In this document: piece by piece, positions 25,552 through 34,840 of the stretch
How positions within the stretch are numbered: the first letter of the stretch is position 1
Layout: every line of letters starts with the position of its first letter
NCBI GenBank assembly: GCA_938041655.1
Contig: CALISW010000085.1
Span: 1 to 39,875, forward strand
DNA: 39,875 nt
Direction of reading: 5' to 3'
From: an uncultured Thiotrichales bacterium
GTDB lineage: Bacteria > Pseudomonadota > Gammaproteobacteria > CAZUMV01
Made by a program: the position numbers and the translations under genes
Notes under the pieces: generated by a model
Told to the model about the DNA's origin: nothing
The model's database searches: none
The model's input: only the letters and a program-made list of their open reading frames with translations

Positions 25552-28374
25552 GTGACTAAATCCACCAGTAAAACGAAATCCATTCAACTCAATTCCTATG
25601 ATGACAAACGCTTACGAGCACATGTCAAACTGCTAGGTCGGCTGCTTGGAAATGCCATCATAAAACATAATGGCAAGCAGGTATTTGATGCAGTAGAGCT
25701 GTTACGAACCGGTTACATTAAACTCAATACAGACAAAGATAATCCGATCCGGCAGAAACTGGTCAAGCTGATATGCGATCTCGATACCGAAACACTCGAA
25801 CATGTTATCCGCGCTTTCAGCACTTACTTTGGGCTGGTAAATCTGGCCGAAGAATTGATCGCGCTACAATGGCGTGAACGTAAACTGGATCAAGGTGGTG
25901 AACTTTGGTCTGGATCATTCCAGGACACTTTCCGCGAGCTAAAGAAAGAAAAAATATCAGCCAATAAGGCACAACAGTTATTGGACTCAATCAGTTATAC
26001 CCCGGTCTTTACCGCGCACCCGACGGAAGCCCGGCGCCGAACCATCATGGAACTGTTGCGACAGATATTTTCAACCAGTAGCCAGCTCTACCGTACAGGC
26101 CTGAGTAAAAATGCGCATGCAGCTCTGGTCGCCAGACTGGAAAGTGAAATATTGATTTTATGGCAAACCGATGAACTCAGAAGCGCCAGACCGACGGTCA
26201 AAGACGAGATCAAGAACGGGCTCTATTACTTCAAATCCAGTTTGTTTGACGCGGTACCGATTGCTTACAAATATTGTGAGCGTTCAGTAGCAAGCACTTA
26301 CGGACTCGATAAACAGGGCAAACCGAAGGTCAGCGTGCCCAGCTTCATTCGCTTTGGTTCCTGGATAGGTGGCGACCGCGATGGTAACCCGTATGTAAAG
26401 CCCGAAACCACGGCACTGGCGGTACGCTTACAAATGCGTGAAGTTCTGAGTGAGTACATGCGTCGCCTGGACAGCATGTATCATACACTCACGCATTCCT
26501 CATTATTTTGCCAACCGTCCAAAGCCTTGCAACGTAGCCTCAAGAAAGAACAGCACCTGTTGCATCAAGCCGTACCCGAAACGGCAGACCGTTATCAAAA
26601 CGAACCCTACCGACGCAAAATGATCATCATGCGTTTTCGTATTAAACAATTACATGCAACCACACAACTGCGCTTAAAGAGCAAAGGCAAAGTTGCCGCA
26701 CTGGAAGGTGCTTATAACAACCCGTCAGAATTTCTCAAAGACTTGCACTTGATCCGTGACTCGTTAATGCAAGATGGCGATGCAACATCGGCTGGATTTG
26801 AGCTGCGTGACTTGATTCGTCTGGCAGAAACCTTTGGCTTTAATTTGTATCGACTCGATGTCAGACAAGAATCAACGGTACACAGCAATGCGGTTGCGGA
26901 CTGTCTTGGAAAAATAAACAATAAGATTGATTACCAAAGTGCCACAGAAAATCAACGCGTTACATTACTGGCACAGTATTTAAAAAAGCAGGCGACAATA
27001 CCGGCTAAAACACGACTGGGTGCAAGCACACGTGAAACCCTGAATGTGTTTAAAACCATGTCACTACTGACCGATGAAACAGGGCCTGAAACCTTTGGTA
27101 CGTATGTTATCTCAATGACGCATAAGGCCAGCCATGTGCTCGAAGTCCTATTGCTCAACCAACTAGCCAATGGCAAACAAGCGGCAGCATTAAATTTGCA
27201 AGTCTCGCCATTGTTTGAAACCATTCCGGACCTGAAAGAAATTGGCGATGTGTTAGAAAAATTACTGAGCAACAGCACCTACAAAGCGCATTTAAAGAAA
27301 ACCGGACGCCAACAGGAAATCATGCTTGGGTATTCCGACTCGTGCAAAGATGGCGGCATCCTCGCTTCTACCTGGAATCTTTATGAGGCACAACAAACAG
27401 CACTGGCAATCACAGACAAGCATAAAATCAAATGTGTATTGTTTCACGGCCGTGGCGGCACCGTTGGCCGTGGTGGTGGTAATACGCATCAATCCATATT
27501 GTCACAACCCAATGGCACTGTGCGCGGGAAAATAAAGTTCACTGAACAAGGCGAAGTATTAACCTATCGTTATTCTCACCTACAAACCGCGACCTATGAA
27601 TTAAGCATGGGTATTACCGGCCTGATTAAAGCCAGCAAAAATGTGGTAACCGGCAAACAAAAAACCACCAAAAGTTATGAAAAAACCATGGCGCTGCTAG
27701 CTCAATCCGGTGAAAATAAATACCGCGGCCTGATCGACCATAACTCTGATTTGATGGACTATTATTATGAAGTCACTCCGGTTAATGAAATCGGTAAAAT
27801 GAAAATTGGTTCACGACCTTCGCATCGTAAGAAAGGTAACCGCTCAAAAAATTCCATACGCGCCATTTCATGGGTATTTGGCTGGGCACAATCCCGTCAC
27901 ACCCTGCCAGGCTGGTATGGCATAGGCACTGCTCTGGAAGATTACATTGACAATAAACCAGCCAACTTGAAAAAACTCCAACAAATGCATCAACACTGGC
28001 CGTTTCTAAAAGCACTATTGAATAATTCTCAAATGGCACTGGAAAAAGCCGAACTCAACATGGCCAGGGAATACGTATCACTGGCAGTCGACCAGCATAA
28101 GGCGCATGGTGTTTACCAGGAAATCCGTGACGAATACTTCCGTACACTCAGAATGATATTAAAAGTCACCAAGAGCAAACACTTGTTAGCAAAAGACCCT
28201 ACCCTGGCGCGCTCATTAGCACGTAGAGAGCCGTATCTTACGCCCTTGAATCAAATTCAGGTGGAGCTTATTCAGCGTTATCGTAGCAGCAGAAAAAAGC
28301 AGCAAGAGAAGATATTGACACCAATGATACGCTCCATCAATGCCATTGCCGCGGGAATGAGAAACACGGGCTAG
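25552..28374 (+). CDS. ppc: Phosphoenolpyruvate carboxylase
   Basis: A 940-residue protein starting at GTG (25552) with GAGG 6 nt upstream. Catalytic H156 lies in FTAHPTEARRRT. WIGGDRDGNPYV and the FHGRGGTVGRGGG loop (631-643) follow, then FTEQGEV, SRPSHRK and SIRAISWVFGWAQSR. The protein ends in AAGMRNTG, the invariant PEPC C-terminus. It carboxylates phosphoenolpyruvate to oxaloacetate to refill the TCA cycle. Length is in the bacterial range (about 880-940). Its stop shares the bases CTAG with the convergent GIY-YIG gene stop. Confidence 0.97.
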   Translation: MTKSTSKTKSIQLNSYDDKRLRAHVKLLGRLLGNAIIKHNGKQVFDAVELLRTGYIKLNTDKDNPIRQKLVKLICDLDTETLEHVIRAFSTYFGLVNLAEELIALQWRERKLDQGGELWSGSFQDTFRELKKEKISANKAQQLLDSISYTPVFTAHPTEARRRTIMELLRQIFSTSSQLYRTGLSKNAHAALVARLESEILILWQTDELRSARPTVKDEIKNGLYYFKSSLFDAVPIAYKYCERSVASTYGLDKQGKPKVSVPSFIRFGSWIGGDRDGNPYVKPETTALAVRLQMREVLSEYMRRLDSMYHTLTHSSLFCQPSKALQRSLKKEQHLLHQAVPETADRYQNEPYRRKMIIMRFRIKQLHATTQLRLKSKGKVAALEGAYNNPSEFLKDLHLIRDSLMQDGDATSAGFELRDLIRLAETFGFNLYRLDVRQESTVHSNAVADCLGKINNKIDYQSATENQRVTLLAQYLKKQATIPAKTRLGASTRETLNVFKTMSLLTDETGPETFGTYVISMTHKASHVLEVLLLNQLANGKQAAALNLQVSPLFETIPDLKEIGDVLEKLLSNSTYKAHLKKTGRQQEIMLGYSDSCKDGGILASTWNLYEAQQTALAITDKHKIKCVLFHGRGGTVGRGGGNTHQSILSQPNGTVRGKIKFTEQGEVLTYRYSHLQTATYELSMGITGLIKASKNVVTGKQKTTKSYEKTMALLAQSGENKYRGLIDHNSDLMDYYYEVTPVNEIGKMKIGSRPSHRKKGNRSKNSIRAISWVFGWAQSRHTLPGWYGIGTALEDYIDNKPANLKKLQQMHQHWPFLKALLNNSQMALEKAELNMAREYVSLAVDQHKAHGVYQEIRDEYFRTLRMILKVTKSKHLLAKDPTLARSLARREPYLTPLNQIQVELIQRYRSSRKKQQEKILTPMIRSINAIAAGMRNTG

Positions 28375-28628
28375 TTAGCGGCGAGTTGTTTTTTTTCAGC
28401 GTGACTCAAGGACTTGATCGCATATTCACGTTTCGATGCTGATGCGCGATCATCTTGTTGTTCAGACCAGAGTAGCTTTACCGGACGTCGTGCGCTGGTG
28501 TATCTGGCGCCGCCGGCGCGCTCACCATTGTGTTGCTCCAGGCGCCTGTCTAAATCCGTAGTAATACCCGTATAGAGCGTATCGTCCGCACATTTCAGGA
28601 TATACACAAACCAATCTTCAGCTCTCAT
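28371..28628 (-). CDS. GIY-YIG domain protein (UPF0213 family)
   Basis: An 85-residue protein consisting of one GIY-YIG nuclease-like domain: WFVYILKCADDTLYTGITTDLDRRLEQHN with a following ARYTSARRPVKLLW. This corresponds to the YhbQ/UPF0213 family of small stand-alone GIY-YIG proteins, whose biological substrate is not settled. The ATG overlaps the end of darP by 11 nt, so it is the last gene of that operon. Its stop overlaps the ppc stop on the opposite strand. Confidence 0.9.
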   Translation of the reverse strand: MRAEDWFVYILKCADDTLYTGITTDLDRRLEQHNGERAGGARYTSARRPVKLLWSEQQDDRASASKREYAIKSLSHAEKKQLAAN

Positions 28629-29112
28629 CGCGAGGCTCTAGCTTTTTTAAGTACTGGAAAATTTGCCGGTAATATTTGGGTGGTTTTTCCGCCTTTTTTT
28701 CCTTGATGGCATTACGCACCAGTTGATTAACATGCTGGCGATCAAAATTATTGTATACATTCATCAACTCGGCGATCACCTCAACGTCTTCAGCCATCAA
28801 ACGATCTCTAAAAGTTTCCAGCTTATGCTCGGCATCAACCTGTCGCACATGGGGTTGTTTCAAGCGCGTTATGGTTTCACATAATGCCACTTCATCAATT
28901 TCGGTTAACATAGATGCTATATGCTTTATTTGTCTTTTCAACGCGCCTTTCTGACAACGTCGACCCAGTAAAACAGCATCGATAATATCTTCTTCCAGGG
29001 GCAAATCATGAAGATCGATGACACGTTCGTGCACCAGTTCTTTTGCCAAAGCAGAAATCTCTGCAAGCTCGCGCTTCACCTGTGATTTGCTCTTACCCTC
29101 TTCTTTACTCAC
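28618..29112 (-). CDS. darP: Ribosome-associated protein DarP (YjgA, DUF615)
   Basis: From GTG 29112 the protein has 164 residues (MSKEEGKSKSQVKRELAEIS). I prefer this start because AAGGA lies 8 nt upstream; the frame is open to GTG 29142, and an ATG at 29121 has no spaced ribosome site. Characteristic DUF615 motifs are SKSQVKRE, LPLEEDIIDAVLLGRR, GALKRQIKHIASML and PPKYYRQIFQYLK. DarP binds pre-50S particles and promotes late assembly of the peptidyl transferase centre. It overlaps the GST stop by 8 nt and the downstream GIY-YIG start by 11 nt. Confidence 0.9.
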   Translation of the reverse strand: MSKEEGKSKSQVKRELAEISALAKELVHERVIDLHDLPLEEDIIDAVLLGRRCQKGALKRQIKHIASMLTEIDEVALCETITRLKQPHVRQVDAEHKLETFRDRLMAEDVEVIAELMNVYNNFDRQHVNQLVRNAIKEKKAEKPPKYYRQIFQYLKKLEPRDES

Positions 29113-29761
29113 TGCTATCATCCTTGGATGGAAATTCAACACCGATTGTATTTTCTTGCCATGGCGTGTACTTATTCATGACCGAGGTAAATAAATCATG
29201 CTCCAGCATAGTATTCAACCAAGCAACTAGAGCCGGGTAATTCGAGGATTTAAACCACTCAATATCAACGTAAGCAAACTGCCTGATAAAGGGGAAAATG
29301 GCGACGTCAGTGAAACTTAAGTTCTCGCCTGTTAAATAGTTATGCTGTTGCAGTTGTTGCTCCAGTTTGTCCAAAAACATGCAGGCTTTAGTGCGGTATT
29401 CAGCAGCAGTCATTTCAGGGTGGCGGTCCGCGTATTTATATTTATCCAGCCACGACTTGAACTCACCATCATTGTCAGCGATCAATTCTTCACCGCTTGC
29501 AATACTGTCGGCTAAACCGAGCTGCAAAGGGTCTGACTGCGCTAGTGCCCACTGCATAATGTCCAGACTTTCTTCCAGAATACCGTCTTGTAGTTGTAGT
29601 ACAGGCACCGTCGCCTTGGGTGAAATTTTTATCATTGATTCTGGTTTATGTTTCAGAACGACTTCCCGAAGTTCAACTGAAGACTCACTGGCAGCTATCG
29701 CCATTCGTGCACGGATTGCATAAGGACAACGTCTAAATGAATATAAAACAGGTAGCGACAT
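29105..29761 (-). CDS. Glutathione S-transferase family protein
   Basis: A 218-residue protein with an N-terminal thioredoxin-fold domain (LPVLYSFRRCPYAIRARMAI; CPYA motif at about residues 12-15) and glutathione-site elements VPVLQLQDG and EESLDIMQW. An all-helical C-terminal domain includes LSFTDVAIFPFIRQF. The Cys-containing active site resembles omega/beta-type or glutaredoxin-like GSTs rather than Tyr/Ser types, suggesting thiol-transfer activity. It overlaps the start of darP and is preceded by 69 bp with no gene. Confidence 0.88.
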   Translation of the reverse strand: MSLPVLYSFRRCPYAIRARMAIAASESSVELREVVLKHKPESMIKISPKATVPVLQLQDGILEESLDIMQWALAQSDPLQLGLADSIASGEELIADNDGEFKSWLDKYKYADRHPEMTAAEYRTKACMFLDKLEQQLQQHNYLTGENLSFTDVAIFPFIRQFAYVDIEWFKSSNYPALVAWLNTMLEHDLFTSVMNKYTPWQENTIGVEFPSKDDSSE

Positions 29762-29830
29762 GATTAAAACTTGAGATTATTTTGACTCTTGAAAATCATA
29801 AGACAGTAATTTAGTCGGTGAGTCGATCAG

Positions 29831-30679
29831 TTAGGCGGGTATCTTAATATTATCGATCAAGCGTGCTTTACCCAACCATGCAGCAGCCACCACGACCAAA
29901 TTTTTATCACCGGCTTGTGCTGGCTCAAAGTCGTGTATACGACAAATCTCGATATAGTCTTTACCAAAGCCGTACCCGAGTAATTCTTCAATCGCTTCAT
30001 TCTCCAGTGCGCGATAATCCGTTTCACCGGCCTCAACTCGTTTAACTATTTTAGACAGCACCTGATGAAATTTTGGTGCTATTGAGCGCTCCTCATCATT
30101 CAAGTAATTATTTCTTGAGCTCATTGCCAAACCATCTGACTCTCGTACAGTTGGCAAGCCAATAACATCGATGGGCATATTCAAATCACGCACCATTTTC
30201 TGAATCATTAATAACTGCTGTATATCTTTTTCACCAAACACCGCAACATCGGGTTGCACCATATTAAAGACCTTGGTCACGACCGTGGCAACACCAACAA
30301 AATGTCCGGGTCGTGCCTGTCCTTCGAGGCGATCGACGAAGCCAGGAACTTGCACCTGACTCACCTGCTCAATTTCTGATGGATAGATCTCTTCAACAGT
30401 GGGAGCAAACAATAGAGCGACTTTTGCTTTTTCCAGCAGCAAGGTATCCTGCTCCATAGTTCTGGGGTAAGCGCGCAGATCTTCTTCTCTATCGAATTGC
30501 ATCGGGTTGACAAAATTAGTCACAATCACCTGATCAGCATGTTTGCCTGCCGCTTTAATCAACTCCATGTGACCAGCATGAAGATTACCCATGGTCATTA
30601 CCAAGCCAATGGACTTGTTATTTGACTGCCATTGCTTGCATTGATGACGCAAGTCATCAATCTTGCTCATTATTTGCAT
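29831..30679 (-). CDS. panC: Pantothenate synthetase
   Basis: A 282-residue enzyme with VMTMGNLHAGHMELI (HIGH-like motif), FVNPMQFDREEDLRAYPRT, GHFVGVATVVTKVFN, VFGEKDIQQL and MSSRNNYL (KMSKS-like). It condenses beta-alanine with pantoate to pantothenate, the precursor of coenzyme A. An in-frame ATG at 30670 (MSKIDDLRH) is a possible alternative start. It lies 3 nt after panB. Confidence 0.97.
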   Translation of the reverse strand: MQIMSKIDDLRHQCKQWQSNNKSIGLVMTMGNLHAGHMELIKAAGKHADQVIVTNFVNPMQFDREEDLRAYPRTMEQDTLLLEKAKVALLFAPTVEEIYPSEIEQVSQVQVPGFVDRLEGQARPGHFVGVATVVTKVFNMVQPDVAVFGEKDIQQLLMIQKMVRDLNMPIDVIGLPTVRESDGLAMSSRNNYLNDEERSIAPKFHQVLSKIVKRVEAGETDYRALENEAIEELLGYGFGKDYIEICRIHDFEPAQAGDKNLVVVAAAWLGKARLIDNIKIPA

Positions 30680-30682
30680 AAT

Positions 30683-31498
30683 TTACTCGGCGAAGCTTTG
30701 CTCGGCACTAGGAAAGGAACCATCCTTTACTTGCTCAACATAGGCACGGATAGCCTTGTGAATAGTACCGTTCTCAAGCAGAAAATCTTTGCTAAATTTG
30801 GGCGCCTTGGGAGTCAGCCCCAAAATATCATGTAACACCAGAATTTGACCATCACATTGAGGACCGGCACCGATACCGATTACGGGTATCTCCAGACTCT
30901 CGGTTATTTTCGCAGCAAGCGGGGATGGTACGCATTCCAGCAGCATGACATCAGCCCCCGCATCTTGCAGCTTGTGCGCATCATCCAGCATTTCGCGGGC
31001 TTGTTGCTCGTCTCGACCCTGCACTTTATAACCACCCAGTTTATGGACCAACTGCGGCTGTAAACCTATATGTGCACAAACCGGAACACCTTCACGGGAT
31101 AACTTGCGTACAATCTTGACCTCGGTCTGCCCACCCTCAAGCTTGACCATTTGACCATGACCTTTTTGCATTAACTGCATCGCAGACTCTATCGCCTTGT
31201 CAGTACTGTGATAACTCATGAAAGGCATATCGACCATGAGCAAGGGTCTCTTGCAGGTCGATCTAACCGCCTTGCTGTGATACACAATGTTATCTACCGT
31301 CACCGGTATGGTTGTCTGCCTTCCCTGAACTACCATGCCGAGAGAATCACCTACCAACACTATATCGACACCTTCATCATTCATGACTCTGGTAAAACTG
31401 GAATCATAGGAAGTTAGTGAAGCGATTTTTTCTCCAGCCTCTTTCATCTTGCGAAGACTGGTAACAGTAACGTTAGTGAATTTTTTCTGTGCACTCAT
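30683..31498 (-). CDS. panB: 3-methyl-2-oxobutanoate hydroxymethyltransferase
   Basis: A 271-residue enzyme with SLTSYDSSFTR, VDIVLVGDSLGMVVQG and VDMPFMSYH metal/substrate segments, KLEGG, and the VIGIGAGPQCDGQILVLHDILGL signature (in two halves). It transfers a hydroxymethyl group from methylenetetrahydrofolate to 2-oxoisovalerate to give ketopantoate, the step before PanC supplies pantothenate. It is 14 bp after the deoxynucleoside kinase gene. Confidence 0.97.
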   Translation of the reverse strand: MSAQKKFTNVTVTSLRKMKEAGEKIASLTSYDSSFTRVMNDEGVDIVLVGDSLGMVVQGRQTTIPVTVDNIVYHSKAVRSTCKRPLLMVDMPFMSYHSTDKAIESAMQLMQKGHGQMVKLEGGQTEVKIVRKLSREGVPVCAHIGLQPQLVHKLGGYKVQGRDEQQAREMLDDAHKLQDAGADVMLLECVPSPLAAKITESLEIPVIGIGAGPQCDGQILVLHDILGLTPKAPKFSKDFLLENGTIHKAIRAYVEQVKDGSFPSAEQSFAE

Positions 31499-31512
31499 GG
31501 ATATTTTTCTGC

Positions 31513-32154
31513 CTAGTTAGGAAGCGGATTAAAATAATGACGACCGCTCTGCGTAGTTTTGACCTGATGTAATAGTGCCTGATAATCTGCCTCAACAGCA
31601 ACCAGATCTATTTCGGTTGCATTGACTACTAACAATGGGGCCGAATCATAATAATGAAAGAAGTTAGTATAAGCATTAACCAGCTGTTGCAAATAGGTAG
31701 TACTGATAGTTGCCTCGAACTTACGCCCGCGTTTTTTAATTCTTTTATGTAAAATACTCACTGGAGCTTGTAAGTATACGACCAAATCCGGCTTCGGCAT
31801 ATCCACTACAATTTTTTCATAAATTTGTTGATAGAGATTGAATTCGAGAGGATTTAAAGTGCTCTCGGCAAACAACTTGTCTTTTTCCAGCAAAAAATCA
31901 GTAACCTGGACTGGCTGAAACAACTGCTGCTGATGCAACGCTTCCAATTGACGTAGCCTGGTTAACAAAAAGTGTAATTGTGTTGCCAGCGCTGCTGTTT
32001 CACGGTTGGCATAAAACTGCTGTAAAAAAGGGTTATCACTGACAGCTTCCAGCAACAATTCCGCCTCAAAGTCCTCCGCCAGACGCTTTGCCAACGTGGT
32101 TTTACCGACCCCGATAGGGCCCTCAACCGCAATATAATGTGGGTGCGTACTCAT
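31513..32154 (-). CDS. Deoxynucleoside kinase family protein
   Basis: A 213-residue P-loop kinase: Walker A GPIGVGKTTLAKRLA (about 12-26), a DNPFLQQFYANRETAALATQ segment and an LTRLRQL motif. These are followed by DLVVYLQAPVSILHKRIKKRGRKFE, the lid-like Arg-rich region of the dCK/dGK family. It should phosphorylate deoxynucleosides (dA/dG or dC) for salvage. It sits between folK and panB, which in enterics are directly adjacent. Substrate choice cannot be read from sequence. Confidence 0.85.
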   Translation of the reverse strand: MSTHPHYIAVEGPIGVGKTTLAKRLAEDFEAELLLEAVSDNPFLQQFYANRETAALATQLHFLLTRLRQLEALHQQQLFQPVQVTDFLLEKDKLFAESTLNPLEFNLYQQIYEKIVVDMPKPDLVVYLQAPVSILHKRIKKRGRKFEATISTTYLQQLVNAYTNFFHYYDSAPLLVVNATEIDLVAVEADYQALLHQVKTTQSGRHYFNPLPN

Positions 32155-32157
32155 AGC

Positions 32158-32628
32158 TTAATCTTGCCCAAGCGACCTGTCAGAAGCAAGCATATCCAAT
32201 CGGCCATACCCCGGAATATTCAATGTTTTTGGTGCCACATCCAATAGTGGCACCAAAACAAAATCTCTAAAGGTCATCGCATAGTGAGGCACCTTTAAAT
32301 CGCGATGGGAAATCATTCGCTGACCATACAACAACAAGTCCAGATCGATGGTTCGCGGCCCCCAACGCACTCCGCGCTTACGCAATTGGCGACTCTCCTG
32401 CAGCTGCATTCGATAAAGCAATTCCAGTGGCGGCAATCTCGACTCAATCCTGGCTACTGCATTTAAATAGGCCTTCTGCCCTACCGGGCCTACTGGTTCT
32501 GTACAGTAATAAGGAGAGACGGCAATAAACTTGCTACGTGGCAGTCGGCGAATAAATTTTACAGCGGTGTCAAGTTGGATTTTTGGCTGATGTAGATTAC
32601 TACCCAGCGCAATATACACCGATTCCAT
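32158..32628 (-). CDS. folK: 2-amino-4-hydroxy-6-hydroxymethyldihydropteridine pyrophosphokinase
   Basis: A 156-residue protein with the HPPK signatures: ALGSNLHQPKIQLDTAV at the N-terminus, YYCTEPVGPVGQKAYLNAVA, and RWGPRTIDLDLLLYG with the catalytic Asp pair. It transfers pyrophosphate from ATP to hydroxymethyl-dihydropterin in folate synthesis, and folate in turn supplies the methylene donor used by PanB. Its ATG shares one base with the pcnB stop. Confidence 0.97.
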   Translation of the reverse strand: MESVYIALGSNLHQPKIQLDTAVKFIRRLPRSKFIAVSPYYCTEPVGPVGQKAYLNAVARIESRLPPLELLYRMQLQESRQLRKRGVRWGPRTIDLDLLLYGQRMISHRDLKVPHYAMTFRDFVLVPLLDVAPKTLNIPGYGRLDMLASDRSLGQD

Positions 32629-33965
32629 TAACTGGATTTTCTACGCGACTTGTTTCTTCGTCGTCGACGAGGCCGACGCGGCTTTTCCTGGGGTCGCGCT
32701 ATCTCCCTTCGATCCTTGATATGTAATAACTTCAATTGTTCAGATTCTGGCAACTCTTGAATATCAGTCCAAAAAGTAACCGCTTCTGCCAAATCACTCT
32801 CTCCAGACTCGTGTCGCAGGCAAAGAAAATCATAGGCGGCTCGAAAGCGAGCATGAGTTAGAACACCCAAGGCTCGTTTACCACGCCGTGAAGAAAATTT
32901 GTTTTGTAGTATCCATATTTCTTTCGCGGCCAGTGAAAACCGTCTGGGTATAGTCAGATGACGAGATTGGTTGGTCACCACACGCTGACCGGCATTCAAC
33001 CAACTTTGCATGGGCGGTAATTTTTTAGAGATGCCTTGATTGGCAAAATAACGCACATCATTCCACAACATGATCGCCACTAAAAAAGCGGGTGTAACTG
33101 GCTTATCCTGCCCTATACGTTTATCAGTGCTTTTCAACGCAGCTTCTACCAACGCTAAAAACAACCCATCTTGCTCTCTCTGGAACTGTTGCTCCGCACC
33201 CGGGAAAAAATAGCGAAACACATCGTAGTGCCGTAACAACTCAAACGTTTTTAAAGCGGCACCGCCATGAAACAGTTTCAGCATTTCATCAAACAAACGC
33301 GCCGGAGAACCATCTTTTAACAGAGCCCCTAGTGAATGTAGCAAAGGCTCAAATTCTTCGTCGATCGTAAAGTCCAGCTTACCGGCAAAACGAATCGCTC
33401 TTAGTATCCTGACCGGGTCTTCCTGAAAACGTGTTTCCGGATCACCTATAATACGTAGCAGCTTGTGCTGCACATCTTGCAAACCACCAACATAATCTAC
33501 TACAGACTGGTCGCTCCCATCGTAGTACAAAGCATTCGCGGTAAAATCCCGGCGCCACACGTCCGAGTCGAGCGTACCGTAAACATTATCTCTGACTAAG
33601 CGACCACCGTCGCTTTGCGCGTCTTTGCTGTGCTCGGCATTTTCATGTGAAGCTCTGAAGGTCGCCACCTCAATAATTTCCCGTCCGTAACGAACGTGTA
33701 CGATTTTGAATCGACGGCCAATTAAACGTGAATTTCGAAACACCTTGCGGACTTGCTCCGGCGTAGCATCAGTCGCGATATCAAAGTCTTTCGGGTGCCT
33801 GCCGAGGAGTAAATCACGCACCGCACCACCGACCAGATATCCGGAATAACCTGCCTTGATAAGACCTTTGAGTACTTTCCAGGCACTGTTACTAATGAGA
33901 CCCGGATCAATTTTGTGCGTTGCGCTAGGAACACGAATTGCTTGCTCAGACGAATGCCCGTCCAT
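32628..33965 (-). CDS. pcnB: Poly(A) polymerase I
   Basis: A 445-residue nucleotidyltransferase of the class II (tRNA-NT/PAP) superfamily. Motifs: GYLVGGAVRDLLLGRHPKDFDIATDATPEQV (shown by its GGxVRD and DxD elements), RRFKIVHVRYG, RRDFTANALYYD, and EDPVRILRAIRFAGKLDF. The conserved LYYDGSDQSVVDYVGG and the divided C-terminal helical part distinguish PcnB from Cca. The last 30 residues are extremely Arg/Lys-rich (PRRPRRRRRNKSRRK), likely an RNA-binding tail. PcnB polyadenylates RNA and promotes its decay. First gene of the pcnB-folK-dNK-panB-panC unit, 100 bp from the divergent DUF1223 gene. Confidence 0.94.
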   Translation of the reverse strand: MDGHSSEQAIRVPSATHKIDPGLISNSAWKVLKGLIKAGYSGYLVGGAVRDLLLGRHPKDFDIATDATPEQVRKVFRNSRLIGRRFKIVHVRYGREIIEVATFRASHENAEHSKDAQSDGGRLVRDNVYGTLDSDVWRRDFTANALYYDGSDQSVVDYVGGLQDVQHKLLRIIGDPETRFQEDPVRILRAIRFAGKLDFTIDEEFEPLLHSLGALLKDGSPARLFDEMLKLFHGGAALKTFELLRHYDVFRYFFPGAEQQFQREQDGLFLALVEAALKSTDKRIGQDKPVTPAFLVAIMLWNDVRYFANQGISKKLPPMQSWLNAGQRVVTNQSRHLTIPRRFSLAAKEIWILQNKFSSRRGKRALGVLTHARFRAAYDFLCLRHESGESDLAEAVTFWTDIQELPESEQLKLLHIKDRREIARPQEKPRRPRRRRRNKSRRKSS

Positions 33966-34065
33966 ATTGATTGGTAAACTTCCTGTTTCGGCGTAATATT
34001 TGCCGTGATCATAGCATTTATTGATGGTCAGGCATCCAAACAGAGTGTCATGGCGTAATAATTAC

Positions 34066-34833
34066 ATGAAAAAACTAGATCTGATTATCATTGCCTGCCT
34101 GTTCTTTCTGACGGGTTGTAATGCGAGTGCCAATGAAAGCGTCGTTAGCAGTGGTGACACCAAGAATGCAATCATAGAACTGTACACTTCAGAGGGATGC
34201 AGTAGCTGTCCAGCAGCAGAAGCCTGGCTGTCGCAAACAGGCGAGCTCGAAGAATACCCTGAATCCGAACTCATTCCATTAGCCTTCTATGTTGACTACT
34301 GGGACTATCTTGGCTGGAAAGATCCTTATGCTCATCCAGAGTATTCGATGCGGCAGAAAATGCATCAAATCAGTGGCGCTATACGCACTTTATATACGCC
34401 GCAACTCATTCTCGATGCCAGAGAGTTACGACCAGTAAAAAAACTACCAGAAAAATTTAAACAAGTACGCTCAACCAAAGCCAGCTTGCAGCTAGATTTA
34501 CGAGTCGATCAAAAACCTGAAGGCCTGGAAATCAATATCAAAAGCCTGCCGTTGAAAAAATTGTTAGCTGATGATCAGGTTATGTATCTCGCGATCACTG
34601 AAAGCAACATAGTATCCAGAGTCAGGGCTGGTGAAAATAATGGCCGCACTTTGACTCATGACTATGTGGTCCGGAATTTTATCGGACCACTGGAAATTGA
34701 TGTAACTCAAGACAGCAGCATGGATCAATTAATAAAAATTGACCCGGACTGGAATCTTGATGAGATTGCGGTGGTAGCTTTTGTCCAGACCATGCAAGGC
34801 GAAATTCTACAAGCTGTACGCTGGAGCAATTAG
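34066..34833 (+). CDS. DUF1223 thioredoxin-like lipoprotein
   Basis: From ATG 34066 the protein has 255 residues; an earlier frame extension to 34021 lacks signal features. The signal peptide ends in lipobox LTGC (Cys18). The N-terminal half is a thioredoxin-like fold with a CSSC pair (IELYTSEGCSSCPAAEAWL), followed by FYVDYWDYLGWKDPYAHPEYS and GAIRTLYTPQLILDARE, all typical of DUF1223. The family is exported and of unknown function; a thiol-redox role is plausible from the CxxC. It is divergent from pcnB and convergent with a NUDIX gene. Confidence 0.88.
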   Translation: MKKLDLIIIACLFFLTGCNASANESVVSSGDTKNAIIELYTSEGCSSCPAAEAWLSQTGELEEYPESELIPLAFYVDYWDYLGWKDPYAHPEYSMRQKMHQISGAIRTLYTPQLILDARELRPVKKLPEKFKQVRSTKASLQLDLRVDQKPEGLEINIKSLPLKKLLADDQVMYLAITESNIVSRVRAGENNGRTLTHDYVVRNFIGPLEIDVTQDSSMDQLIKIDPDWNLDEIAVVAFVQTMQGEILQAVRWSN

Positions 34834-34840
34834 ATAGTCG

